Source: a virus. Taken from it: a DNA stretch of 37,823 nucleotides. This document shows positions 1 through 5,533 of this stretch, piece after piece. The position numbers and the translations under genes are program-made. The notes beneath the pieces were generated by a model. It worked only from the letters and a program-made list of their open reading frames with translations, ran no database searches and had not been told where the DNA came from. How positions within the stretch are numbered: position 1 is the stretch's first letter; every line of letters starts with the position of its first letter. Location of the stretch: the IMG/VR virus record IMGVR_UViG_3300047440_000353, positions 1 through 37,823 of that record; one strand, given 5' to 3'.

Positions 1-82
1 GCAGCTCAAAAAACTGTCGTAGCACGTAGGAGGCCGCTTCGCGCTCATCACGCGTAACAGCTCGGGCGATGGCCTGGGCTGC
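1..82. repeat. Terminal direct repeat, left copy
   Basis: The first 82 bases recur as the last 82 bases of the window (37742-37823) with one mismatch: t at 27 against g at 37768. The replication gene on the minus strand stays in frame across the join. This is what the ends of a circular or circularly permuted molecule look like after assembly, giving a 37,741-bp unit. The mismatch changes one codon (Tyr TAC in the left copy, Ser TCC in the right) and is either a population variant or an assembly or read error. Confidence 0.93.
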
Positions 83-214
83 AGGCTCATCGGCAATCGG
101 CCGCTCATTGGCGTAATACCAGTCAAGCAAGCGCCTGTAGGCGCCCTCTTCGAGCATGCTGAGCTGCACGGTCTTGCTCAGCCAATCGCCGATGTTGTGC
201 AGGTAAAACTTCAC
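1..214 (-). CDS. DUF1376 (YdaU-like) replication protein, N-terminal part
   Basis: This is the beginning of a gene that continues at 37823 and ends at 36990; joined, it encodes 321 aa. Translation must start at GTG 214, because an in-frame TGA lies two codons upstream; AGGG about 10 bases upstream can serve as ribosome site. The N-terminus (MKFYLHNIGDWLSKTVQL, then LSMLEEGAYRRLLDWYY) is the signature of the DUF1376/YdaU family: a Tyr-His lead, an aromatic Asp-Trp-Leu motif and a leucine-rich EEGAY helix. The family is found where lambda O-type initiators sit and is thought to act in phage replication initiation. It follows the Cro-like gene on the same strand, as expected for an early right operon. 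Function is by family and position, not proven. Confidence 0.85.
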   Translation of the reverse strand, partial: MKFYLHNIGDWLSKTVQLSMLEEGAYRRLLDWYYANERPIADEPAAQAIARAVTRDEREAASYVLRQFFEL

Positions 215-301
215 CGCTCACACCCTGTAAGGTCTGACAGTGGCATGGTTAGTTTTCCTACAAACTAACTTTGTGTGCAGTGCACAATAGCCAGCTTGCG
301 G
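215..301 (-). promoter_or_regulatory. Leader between Cro-like and replication genes with two inverted repeats
   Basis: This 87-base gap holds two dyads. One has perfect 8-base arms (248-255 and 262-269) around a 6-base loop and would form a stem in the minus-strand transcript. The other is TGTGCA-G-TGCACA at 274-286, which looks like an operator. The position between cro and the replication gene matches where lambda carries nutR, but I see no convincing boxA. Function is unassigned. Confidence 0.5.
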
Positions 302-547
302 CTACTCGTTAACGCTCAGGGCATCGAGGATGAGGGGTGTTAATGTGAGCTTCGCAGGGATACGATTACGGCGCACATGAGCGGCTTCGCTCCACTCCAG
401 GCGCAGGCGTGCGGCTAGCACGGCATCAGCGGTTTTGCGGGGCAGCTCATCGGGCCATTGGTTAACCGCTTGCCGGCTGATACCGCAACGGCGCGCCATG
501 GTGGAGTCATCCGGGCCAATCAGCTCGCGCGCGGTTTGTTTTTTCAT
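302..547 (-). CDS. Cro-like HTH repressor
   Basis: An 81-aa protein with an N-terminal helix-turn-helix: residues about 15-30 (STMARRCGISRQAVNQW) fit the recognition region of Cro/YdaS-type phage regulators, followed by a basic stretch around ARLRLEW. I chose ATG 547; the open frame extends to a TTG at 592 but that adds only an unlikely leader. It is divergent from the CI-like gene at 671 and lies directly upstream of the replication genes, the classic place for Cro, which shuts down repressor synthesis and tunes early transcription. No dimerisation domain can be assigned to the C-terminal half. The fold is fairly sure; the Cro role is inferred from context. Confidence 0.75.
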   Translation of the reverse strand: MKKQTARELIGPDDSTMARRCGISRQAVNQWPDELPRKTADAVLAARLRLEWSEAAHVRRNRIPAKLTLTPLILDALSVNE

Positions 548-598
548 GGCTCGGCCCAGATAGAAAGAAGCGGGAAGGGGGCAGAGATTCAACGCCGA

Positions 599-625
599 TT
601 GACAAGCTGTGTAAACAAGCTGTCA
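599..625. promoter_or_regulatory. Divergent switch operator region (direct repeats)
   Basis: Between the two divergent regulator genes the 9-base word ACAAGCTGT occurs twice, at 602-610 and 615-623, 13 bases apart. The segment also begins with TTGACA (599-604) and ends with TGTCA, so it reads as a loose dyad too. This is the expected place for CI/Cro operators. I could not place a convincing -10 box for either direction, so the promoters themselves are not called. Confidence 0.5.
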
Positions 626-644
626 CACGGTCAATAAGGCGGGT

Positions 645-664
645 TACTTGCGGACACTTGGGGC
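645..664 (+). repeat. 10-bp tandem repeat array, copy 1 (before repressor gene)
   Basis: Two head-to-tail 10-base units, TACTTGCGGA and CACTTGGGGC, end six bases before the ATG of the CI-like gene and so overlap its ribosome-binding region. The same unit is found in three-copy arrays at 2907-2936 (opposite orientation), 12212-12241 and 12286-12315. A spacing of one helical turn suggests a protein that binds side by side along one DNA face. Confidence 0.7.
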
Positions 665-670
665 CACTCA

Positions 671-1123
671 ATGACACTCATAAGCCGTATTGAAATAGCA
701 CTTGAGCGCACAGGGTTAAACGCGTCAGAGCTGGCGCACGGTGTAGGCCTCACGCCTGCGGCCCTCACCAAGCTGGCACGCCGTCCAGGCTCATCCATGC
801 GCCCTGAAAACGTGGCACGCATCGCCCGATTCCTGGGCTGTGACGTCTACTGGCTGTGCACCGGTGAGGGCACCCCGGAAATGTCCAGCGTGGCCCTTCC
901 CAGGCTCTCAGCGCTCACGCTGCGCGCAGCCATGGCCCTGGATACCTTGCCGGTCGAGCATCGCGCCTACGCCTTTCTTGCTATCGAATTGATAGCGGCC
1001 GGTGAGCTGCCTGAGCTGCCATCGATGCCGCGGCCTTTTATGAATGGCTCATTGGCCCTCAAGACCACAATCAAGAAGCGCAAAAGCAAAACGGCCCCGA
1101 GGGGGGCCGCTGTGGAGGGGTGA
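671..1123 (+). CDS. CI-like XRE-family repressor without peptidase domain
   Basis: A 150-aa protein whose residues about 1-70 form an XRE-type helix-turn-helix domain (SELAHGVGLTPAALTKLARR is the DNA-reading region) ending in the common repressor motif LGCDVYWLCTGEG. The remaining 80 residues contain no LexA/S24 Ser-Lys peptidase signature and end in a basic tail (KKRKSK). It diverges from the Cro-like gene and is the best candidate for the lysogeny-maintaining repressor. Lacking the self-cleavage domain, it should not be inactivated by the usual RecA route, so induction may need an antirepressor. The last codons overlap a terminator that serves the opposite strand (1086-1109). Confidence 0.78.
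   Translation: MTLISRIEIALERTGLNASELAHGVGLTPAALTKLARRPGSSMRPENVARIARFLGCDVYWLCTGEGTPEMSSVALPRLSALTLRAAMALDTLPVEHRAYAFLAIELIAAGELPELPSMPRPFMNGSLALKTTIKKRKSKTAPRGAAVEG
1086..1109 (-). terminator. Rho-independent terminator for the minus small-gene cluster
   Basis: In the minus direction there is a stem of 7 GC pairs (CGGCCCC / GGGGCCG) with a 4-base loop, followed by TTTTGCTTTT. It lies about 20 bases beyond the stop of the 1128-1712 gene and is encoded inside the last codons of the convergent CI-like gene. Confidence 0.75.
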
Positions 1124-1127
1124 GGGG

Positions 1128-1712
1128 TTAGGCGTATGCCGTCCAATGGCACGGCTTGTAGCCAATCACCTTGCCGTTTGATTCGATGGTGTCAGCCTTG
1201 CTCAGGCTGCAGGAGGTGTGCAGCTTGACGCGGCCGTATGAGTTGACACGGCGGGTTTGAGCGGCACCGAGGTACTGGCCGGGAACCGGCACGCACTTGC
1301 CTTGCATGCTCAGAGTCTCGATTTGCTCACGAGCGATTTCGCGGATTTCAACCGTCGCCTTGCCAATCACCTTGGTGACTTCGTAAAACTCAATGTTGGT
1401 TTGGTCGTAGCCCCATGAGCCGCTCAAGACCGTGCCAACCGTGAAGCCGTGGCCCGCGTCGCGCTTGGCTTGTTGCTCGGCCTTGTACGCGTCCTTGCGG
1501 GCTTGCATGGCATCCATTTCCTGCAGCCACTTGGCAGCGTAGGCCATCGCCTGGGCGCGATCCTTGAAGCTGTAGTGAGCCGTGGGCTTAATCGCCTTGC
1601 CAAAGTAGGCCACCACAACGGCTTTGCCGCGTGGGCTCGTGTAGACGTAGGCCACTGCAGGGCTCTTCTTGCTTGCAATCTTGGTGCTGTTCGTGGGGAT
1701 GTAGCGGCTCAT
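1128..1712 (-). CDS. Hypothetical 194-aa phage protein
   Basis: I do not recognise a family. The start at ATG 1712 (MSRYIPTNSTK) is preferred over the longer open frame to 1778 because promoter a (1746-1774) lies within that extension. The protein is soluble and basic. Residues about 12-60 form strand-like segments around YVYTSPRGKAVVVAYFGK, then a helix rich in Ala/Lys, then a second strand-rich half from about 90 containing GTVLSGSWGYDQTNIEFYEV, which resembles a small beta-barrel. Four cysteines are not arranged as a metal site. It is the last gene before the terminator at 1086-1109 and is driven by its own operator-bearing promoter, so it belongs to the co-regulated small-gene group. Confidence 0.7.
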   Translation of the reverse strand: MSRYIPTNSTKIASKKSPAVAYVYTSPRGKAVVVAYFGKAIKPTAHYSFKDRAQAMAYAAKWLQEMDAMQARKDAYKAEQQAKRDAGHGFTVGTVLSGSWGYDQTNIEFYEVTKVIGKATVEIREIAREQIETLSMQGKCVPVPGQYLGAAQTRRVNSYGRVKLHTSCSLSKADTIESNGKVIGYKPCHWTAYA

Positions 1713-1745
1713 TTCGTTTCTTCCGTTGCGTGTTGCGATGTAGAG

Positions 1746-1774
1746 ACTGTAGCTGATACCGCTACAGTGTGCAA
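1746..1774 (-). promoter_or_regulatory. Promoter a with palindromic operator (and second site 1784-1801)
   Basis: Minus strand: -35 TTGCAC (1769-1774), 17-base spacer, -10 TACAGT (1746-1751). The operator CTGTAGC-N7-GCTACAG (1747-1767) spans spacer and -10. A second related site, GTAGCG-N5-CGTTAC, lies at 1784-1801 with its centre 36 bases from the first. Spacing and sequence are shared with promoters b, c and d. It drives the 1128-1712 gene. Confidence 0.72.
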
Positions 1775-1801
1775 GCATTTAATTGTAACGGTTTGCGCTA
1801 C

Positions 1802-1972
1802 TTAATAGATTGCCAGCACTTCGCGGTAACCCATGCGCAACAGCGCGGCTCTGGCTTCCTGCTCATTGCGCGCCTTGACAGTCACGGCACGGGTGCCGCC
1901 CCCTTGGGTGCGCACGCTGGCAACATACTCTTTGCGGGCTGAAGGGATAGGTTGATATTGGCCGAGGATCAT
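1802..1972 (-). CDS. Small hypothetical protein (56 aa)
   Basis: Begins ATG 1972 and ends TAA 1802. The product (MILGQYQPIPSARKEYVASV, ending in GYREVLAIY) has the layout of a compact beta-alpha-beta domain: a strand YVASVRTQ, the loop GGGTRAV, a strand, then a helix NEQEARAALLRMGY. No family is recognised, though short phage proteins of the form 'modify a residue string, then helix, then G-Y-x-E-V' are common. It follows the 1982-2140 gene by nine bases in the unit driven by promoter b. Its leader shares the 11 bases CTGAAAGCACA with that of the 2235-2549 gene. Confidence 0.65.
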   Translation of the reverse strand: MILGQYQPIPSARKEYVASVRTQGGGTRAVTVKARNEQEARAALLRMGYREVLAIY

Positions 1973-1981
1973 GATGTGCTT

Positions 1982-2140
1982 TCAGTTAAATGCTGCGAGG
2001 GCTTCAGCGGCACGGCGCACAGCCAGCTTAGGCATGCGCAGTTGATAGCCATAGCGGCCCTGGGCCTTCAATTCATCCAGGCGCTCAAGCTTGGCGATGT
2101 AGTTGGCCCATGCTGCTTCCCAGGCGGTTACTTTGTTCAT
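1982..2140 (-). CDS. Small hypothetical protein (52 aa)
   Basis: Starts at ATG 2140, 38 bases after the -10 box of promoter b, and ends at TGA 1982. The sequence is almost entirely helical (MNKVTAWEAAWANYIAKLER, then a basic patch GRYGYQLRMPKLAVRRAAEAL), suggesting a short helical hairpin. No family or catalytic motif is visible. It is the first gene of the promoter b unit and is followed closely by 1802-1972. Confidence 0.65.
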   Translation of the reverse strand: MNKVTAWEAAWANYIAKLERLDELKAQGRYGYQLRMPKLAVRRAAEALAAFN

Positions 2141-2177
2141 TTGGTGCTCGCTTTCGGTTCGTTGATTCGATGAAAGA

Positions 2178-2206
2178 AGTGTAGCGCATTGCGCTACAGC
2201 TTGCAA
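2178..2206 (-). promoter_or_regulatory. Promoter b with perfect palindromic operator (and second site 2216-2233)
   Basis: Minus strand: -35 TTGCAA (2201-2206), 17-base spacer, -10 TACACT (2178-2183). The operator TGTAGCGC-ATT-GCGCTACA (2180-2198) has perfect 8-base arms. A second site at 2216-2233 (GTAGCG-N5-TGTTAC) again has its centre 36 bases upstream. The downstream leader (CATCGAATCA) is shared with promoter c. Confidence 0.75.
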
Positions 2207-2234
2207 GTCTTTTTGTGTAACAGTTTCCGCTACT

Positions 2235-2549
2235 TCAGGCGGCTTTCGCGGCTGTCTTGTTGGCCCGTGCTTGGGCGGCACGCAGATACTTTGCAATGGC
2301 AGCATCACGCTCCGCTTCGGTGGCGCAGTGGCGCCACTGTTGAAGGGCACCATAGGTCTTGCCTGCGCGCGTTGCAAGGCCCATCCATGCGAAGTAAGTG
2401 CCGGGGAGCAAGCCCCACCCGTTTTCTTCGCCCACCGTCAGGATATGCATGCGCACCTCCGCGCCGATGAATCGGCCCTTGCCGTCTTGCACGCTGAAGG
2501 TATGGAGCTGGCGGCGCTCATCCGTGCGGGTGTCTTGCGTGATTGTCAT
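2235..2549 (-). CDS. Hypothetical 104-aa phage protein
   Basis: Starts ATG 2549, stops TGA 2235. The first half is strand-rich (RQLHTFSVQDGKGRFIGAEV and an aromatic GWGLLPGTYFAWMG), the second half helical and Ala-rich (TEAERDAAIAKYLRAAQARA). This order resembles the neighbour at 2586 and other small single-domain phage proteins. I recognise no family. It is second in the unit started by promoter c, 36 bases after the 2586-2807 stop; a small GC hairpin lies in that gap. Its leader carries the CTGAAAGCACA element also seen before 1972. Confidence 0.7.
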   Translation of the reverse strand: MTITQDTRTDERRQLHTFSVQDGKGRFIGAEVRMHILTVGEENGWGLLPGTYFAWMGLATRAGKTYGALQQWRHCATEAERDAAIAKYLRAAQARANKTAAKAA

Positions 2550-2585
2550 GGTGTGCTTTCAGTAAGGGCCGAGGCCCCGGGGTTG

Positions 2586-2807
2586 TTAGGCGGCTACGTT
2601 GACGATTTCGCAGCGAGTCGTACCGCTGAAGCCTGCATACGCACCCTTTGCCGAGCGCTCGGCGCCTTCGCGGGTTGATGCAAAGCCGCAACGCGATTGA
2701 GTAATACCCGGCTGGGTGTTGATGGCGAGCCACGCGAAGGGGAATGCCTTCTTAGAGTTGCGTGTGATTACGCGGCCAGTGGAGAAGGTTGCTGTAAGGG
2801 TGTTCAT
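2586..2807 (-). CDS. Hypothetical 73-aa phage protein
   Basis: ATG 2807 is preceded by GGGAAG at good spacing, and the promoter c -10 box lies 33 bases upstream. The protein (MNTLTATFSTGRVITRNSKK and a second half SRCGFASTREGAERSAKG) contains two short strands, an Ala/Gly helix and a final strand TRCEIVNVAA. No known domain. It is the first gene of the leftward small-gene cluster. The shared operator suggests it is expressed or silenced together with the moron at 12547. Confidence 0.7.
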   Translation of the reverse strand: MNTLTATFSTGRVITRNSKKAFPFAWLAINTQPGITQSRCGFASTREGAERSAKGAYAGFSGTTRCEIVNVAA

Positions 2808-2840
2808 TTATTGCTTCCCGTTGTGTGATTCGATGCCTCT

Positions 2841-2869
2841 ACTGTAGCGCTATCCGCTACGGCTGTCAA
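2841..2869 (-). promoter_or_regulatory. Promoter c with palindromic operator
   Basis: Minus strand: consensus -35 TTGACA (2864-2869), 17-base spacer, -10 TACAGT (2841-2846). The operator GTAGCG-N5-CGCTAC is centred at 2852, exactly 11 bases from the -10 edge as in promoters a and b. There is no second operator 36 bases upstream. It drives 2586-2807 and probably 2235-2549. Confidence 0.75.
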
Positions 2870-2906
2870 CGGCTTTTTGCAGTCTAGTGGAAAGCACCTA
2901 GAACCG

Positions 2907-2936
2907 GCCGCAAGTGGGCGCCAATGGCCACAAGTG
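2907..2936 (-). repeat. 10-bp tandem repeat array, copy 2
   Basis: Three exact-length units on the minus strand: CACTTGTGGC, CATTGGCGCC, CACTTGCGGC. The array is in the 221-base intergenic region between the leftward small genes and the rightward recombination operon, next to promoter c and the palindrome at 2947-2964. Confidence 0.75.
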
Positions 2937-2946
2937 ATCTACACAC

Positions 2947-2964
2947 TGTCAAGTCAGCTTGACA
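2947..2964. promoter_or_regulatory. Palindromic operator before the recombination operon
   Basis: TGTCAAG-TCAG-CTTGACA is a perfect dyad with 7-base arms, 65 bases before the first gene of the plus operon. TTGACA at its right arm could be a -35 box, but no good -10 follows at 16-18 bases. The half-site TCAGCTTGACA recurs at 5583-5593, and close relatives occur in the repressor switch at 599-625. The rest of 2870-3028 holds only the 10-bp array at 2907-2936. Confidence 0.6.
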
Positions 2965-3028
2965 AGGTGTTGACGCGTTGCCGTGGTCTTTGTGGCGCAC
3001 GCAGCCGGTACGCGCTGCAATCCGCCCC

Positions 3029-3379
3029 ATGTGCTCCGAATCCATCGAAACCAAACGCGAGCGCGCCTTGGCGCTGGCGTACAGCCAGCTCAGCCGCGAA
3101 ATGGTGACGGCGCTTTACACCGATCCGCTGGCAGAAATCGACATGCCGATTTACGGGCGCCGCATGCGCTGCGTTGACGTCGTGGGGGATTACTGCCAAG
3201 ACGATCCGCACGGCTGGCTGCACTCGGTTCTGTCCTTGCTCATGCGTTGCGCTGAGGATGACGGCAACCCGGTAAACCCCACAGCACGCGGCCTCGTGTC
3301 ATCCATCGCGCATCTCTATGCGGATGAAAACGCCGGCTCCCGTGTCGTGGCCGATGAGGGCTTTTGCGATGAAAGCTGA
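3029..3379 (+). CDS. Hypothetical 116-aa protein, first gene of the plus operon
   Basis: The start at ATG 3029 (MCSESIETKRERALALAYSQ) is chosen over an upstream ATG that would add 17 unlikely residues. The protein is acidic and mainly helical, with a central IDMPIYGRRMRCVDVVGDYC segment and an Asp/His-containing DDPHGWLHSVLSLLMRCAEDD. No family is recognised and no catalytic motif is clear. It overlaps the next gene by 11 bases, so it is translated as part of the recombination operon. Confidence 0.65.
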   Translation: MCSESIETKRERALALAYSQLSREMVTALYTDPLAEIDMPIYGRRMRCVDVVGDYCQDDPHGWLHSVLSLLMRCAEDDGNPVNPTARGLVSSIAHLYADENAGSRVVADEGFCDES

Positions 3380-3509
3380 CTGGCTGCCGGCCGTGATGCG
3401 TGGCAACGCATGGGAGGGGCCCTACAAGGCCCGCCAGCGTCCCAATCGCTGGCTCTCGTGGGTGGCTGCGGGCTTGCTGTTTCTGATCGCCTGGAGGGGC
3501 CGGCCGTGA
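3369..3509 (+). CDS. Small single-pass membrane protein (46 aa)
   Basis: A 46-aa protein, MKADWLPAVMRGNAWEGPYK followed by a basic stretch and one hydrophobic helix (WLSWVAAGLLFLIAW, about residues 28-42). Its start overlaps the previous stop and its TGA overlaps the GTG of the exonuclease gene, so the three are coupled. Role unknown. A single membrane helix next to RecE-like genes is common in temperate phages, but no function can be assigned. Confidence 0.55.
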   Translation: MKADWLPAVMRGNAWEGPYKARQRPNRWLSWVAAGLLFLIAWRGRP

Positions 3510-4324
3510 ATGAGCCGCGAATCGTGCATGGCCTCAGCAATGAGGACTATCACGCCGGCCGCGGGCTCTCGTGCTCAGGCGTCAAGCGGCTGCGGCGCTC
3601 ACCTTTTCAGTATCACGCGCTCACCCTGCCCAGCGATGCACCACGCTCCGAGCCCACGGCCGCCATGTTCAATGGCACGCTCACTCACTGCGCATTGCTG
3701 GAGCCGGGCGAATTCGACAAGCGCTATAAGGTCGGCCCGGATGTGTCCAAGAATTCCAACGCCTGGAAAGACTGGGCCGCCCAGGCTGCGGCCGATGGCA
3801 TCACGGCCATTACCGCCCAGCAACGCGAAACCGCCCAGCGGCAAGCGCTGGCACTCAGCGCGATTCCCGATATCGCCACGCTCTTAAACGACGGTGCGCC
3901 CGAGGTATCGGCCTATTGGATCGACGCGGAAAGCGGCATTCTGTGCAAGTGCCGGCCGGACTGGGTGGCGCCTGTGGCCTATGGCTCAGGCGTGATTCTG
4001 GTGGACGTCAAAACTGCATCGGATGCCAGCCCGGGGGGCTTCGCGCGCCAGTGCGCCAGCTTCGGTTATCACCTCCAAGCCGATTGGTACAGCCGAGGCT
4101 ATGCCGCGGCCTCGGGCCTGGAGGTGTTTGGCTTCGTGTTTGCAGTGGTGGAAAGCGAATACCCGCACGATGCGGCGCCTTACATGCTGTCCGAGCGTGA
4201 CTTGAAAAAGGCCGAGGCGGCCAACCGTGAGGCCCTCACCCTCTTTGCACGCTGCCAAGCGGCCGGCCAGTGGCCGGGCTACGCAAAGGAAATTCAAATC
4301 CTGGAGCTGCCCGCCTGGGCATGA
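3506..4324 (+). CDS. RecE-like 5'-3' exonuclease (PD-(D/E)xK family)
   Basis: A 272-aa protein matching the C-terminal nuclease domain of RecE/exonuclease VIII: N-terminal LSNEDYHAGRGLSCSGVKRL with SPFQYHAL, then the FNGTLTHCALLEPGEFDKRY segment, catalytic RPDW (about residue 152) and VDVKTA (about 171-176), and the Q-x-x-x-Y helix YHLQADWY. These are the metal-binding and catalytic positions of this nuclease group. It should digest duplex DNA 5' to 3' to expose single strands for annealing. GTG 3506 is preceded by GGAGGGG at ideal distance and overlaps the previous stop. Its partner is the gene six bases downstream. Confidence 0.88.
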   Translation: MNEPRIVHGLSNEDYHAGRGLSCSGVKRLRRSPFQYHALTLPSDAPRSEPTAAMFNGTLTHCALLEPGEFDKRYKVGPDVSKNSNAWKDWAAQAAADGITAITAQQRETAQRQALALSAIPDIATLLNDGAPEVSAYWIDAESGILCKCRPDWVAPVAYGSGVILVDVKTASDASPGGFARQCASFGYHLQADWYSRGYAAASGLEVFGFVFAVVESEYPHDAAPYMLSERDLKKAEAANREALTLFARCQAAGQWPGYAKEIQILELPAWA

Positions 4325-4330
4325 AACGCA

Positions 4331-5341
4331 ATGGTCACAGAAATCGCAGTCAATCCCTACGGCTCTGCCGTTGCCGAAACAGCCGGGGCGCGCCAGCTCC
4401 AGGCCCGAGAAAACACGGAGGTGCTGGCCCTGGTGTATGCCGCCAAACAGAACCCGCGCAACCCGGCGCAATCGGCCGAGCGCATCCGCAACGCATTCAC
4501 GCGCGCCGGGCTGGCTGAGCAAGCTGAATATGCGTTTGTGCGTGGTGGTACGAACATTTCTGGGCCATCGATCCGCGCGGCCGAGGCCATGCGCCTGGAA
4601 TGGGGCAACCTGTCGGCCGGCTGGCGTGAGCTGCAGCGCGTCGTGGGCGCCGATGGCGTGGGCAGCTCCGAAGTGGAGGCCTATTGCATCGATTACGAAA
4701 CCGGCAACCGGGAAGCAATTCAGTTTTGGGTTCGCCACTGGCGCGACACCAAGCAAGGCGGCTACAAGCTGCGCGAGGAGCGCGATATCTACGAGCTGTG
4801 CGCCAATCAGGCGCAGCGCCGCAAACGCGGCTGCATCATTGGATTGCTGCCGGGTGACGTCGTGGAAATGGCGATGCAGCAAGCCGGGCTGACCCTCAAG
4901 GCCAAAGCGGACACCAGCCCCGAGGCCATGGCAAAAATGCTGGAGGCGTTTGCGCCCTGGTCAATCAGCCGCGCCATGATCGAAAAACGCATCCAACGCA
5001 GCCTGGATGCCATCCAGCCGGCCAACGTGATTGCACTCAAGCGAATCTATGCCTCGCTGCGCGATGAAATGTCCAGCCCTGAAGACTGGTTTGATACCGG
5101 CGCACAAGTGGCTGTTGTGGCTACTGAAATCAAACGCAAACGCGAGAAAGCCGCCGCGCCCGTGGCACCCGTGGCGCCGGTCGAGAAAGGCAGCGCGCTC
5201 CAATACTTTCTGGATCAACTCCAGACGGCACCAGACGCCAACGTGGCCGGGCTGATTCTGGATGAGGCCTCCAGCAAGTTGGCACCGGCCGAGCTGGCCG
5301 AGCTGGCCAGCGCCTACGCCAAACGCTGGAGCGATGCCTAA
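4331..5341 (+). CDS. Probable single-strand annealing protein (RecT-position)
   Basis: A 336-aa protein beginning six bases after the exonuclease stop, as recT follows recE. It contains a conserved-looking core: RGGTNISGPSIRAAEAMRLE (about residues 71-90), then FWVRHWRDTKQGGYKLREER with RDIYELCANQAQRRKRGC (about 140-170). This block recurs in phage proteins next to exonucleases, but I cannot match it with confidence to RecT, Redbeta, Erf, Sak or Sak4. The last 80 residues are an Ala/Pro linker and a helical tail. Annealing of exonuclease-generated strands is the likely role, inferred mainly from position. A terminator follows at 5404. Confidence 0.65.
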   Translation: MVTEIAVNPYGSAVAETAGARQLQARENTEVLALVYAAKQNPRNPAQSAERIRNAFTRAGLAEQAEYAFVRGGTNISGPSIRAAEAMRLEWGNLSAGWRELQRVVGADGVGSSEVEAYCIDYETGNREAIQFWVRHWRDTKQGGYKLREERDIYELCANQAQRRKRGCIIGLLPGDVVEMAMQQAGLTLKAKADTSPEAMAKMLEAFAPWSISRAMIEKRIQRSLDAIQPANVIALKRIYASLRDEMSSPEDWFDTGAQVAVVATEIKRKREKAAAPVAPVAPVEKGSALQYFLDQLQTAPDANVAGLILDEASSKLAPAELAELASAYAKRWSDA

Positions 5342-5403
5342 CCCTTTATGAGCGTGTCATGTCGTCGCCGCCCCTCAGCACTTTAGAAACAGCTTGACGG
5401 CAT

Positions 5404-5433
5404 GCCCCCGGCTGCGGCCGGGGCGCTCTTTTA
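5404..5433 (+). terminator. Rho-independent terminator after the recombination pair
   Basis: GCCCCCGGC / GCCGGGGC stem with one bulged base, 4-base loop, then GCTCTTTTA. It lies 63 bases after the annealing-protein stop in the 192-base gap 5342-5533. It separates the nuclease pair from the Myb-like gene, which has its own candidate promoter. Confidence 0.7.
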
Positions 5434-5533
5434 CCCTTGCATGAATAGGGGCTAATGTGAAGCCTATTTGCACACATGGTTTGCGGCCGATGAGCCGACA
5501 TATTGAGCCCAAATTCACCAAGGAGTAATCGCC

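Noticed and set aside
2560-2585. GC hairpin between the 2586 and 2235 genes as a terminator
   Set aside because: Four-to-five-pair stem without a T tract; likely only part of the leader.
3986-4882. 298-aa minus-strand open frame over the exonuclease and annealing genes
   Set aside because: It is antisense to two genes with clear motifs and has His/Gly/Arg-biased composition typical of a shadow frame.
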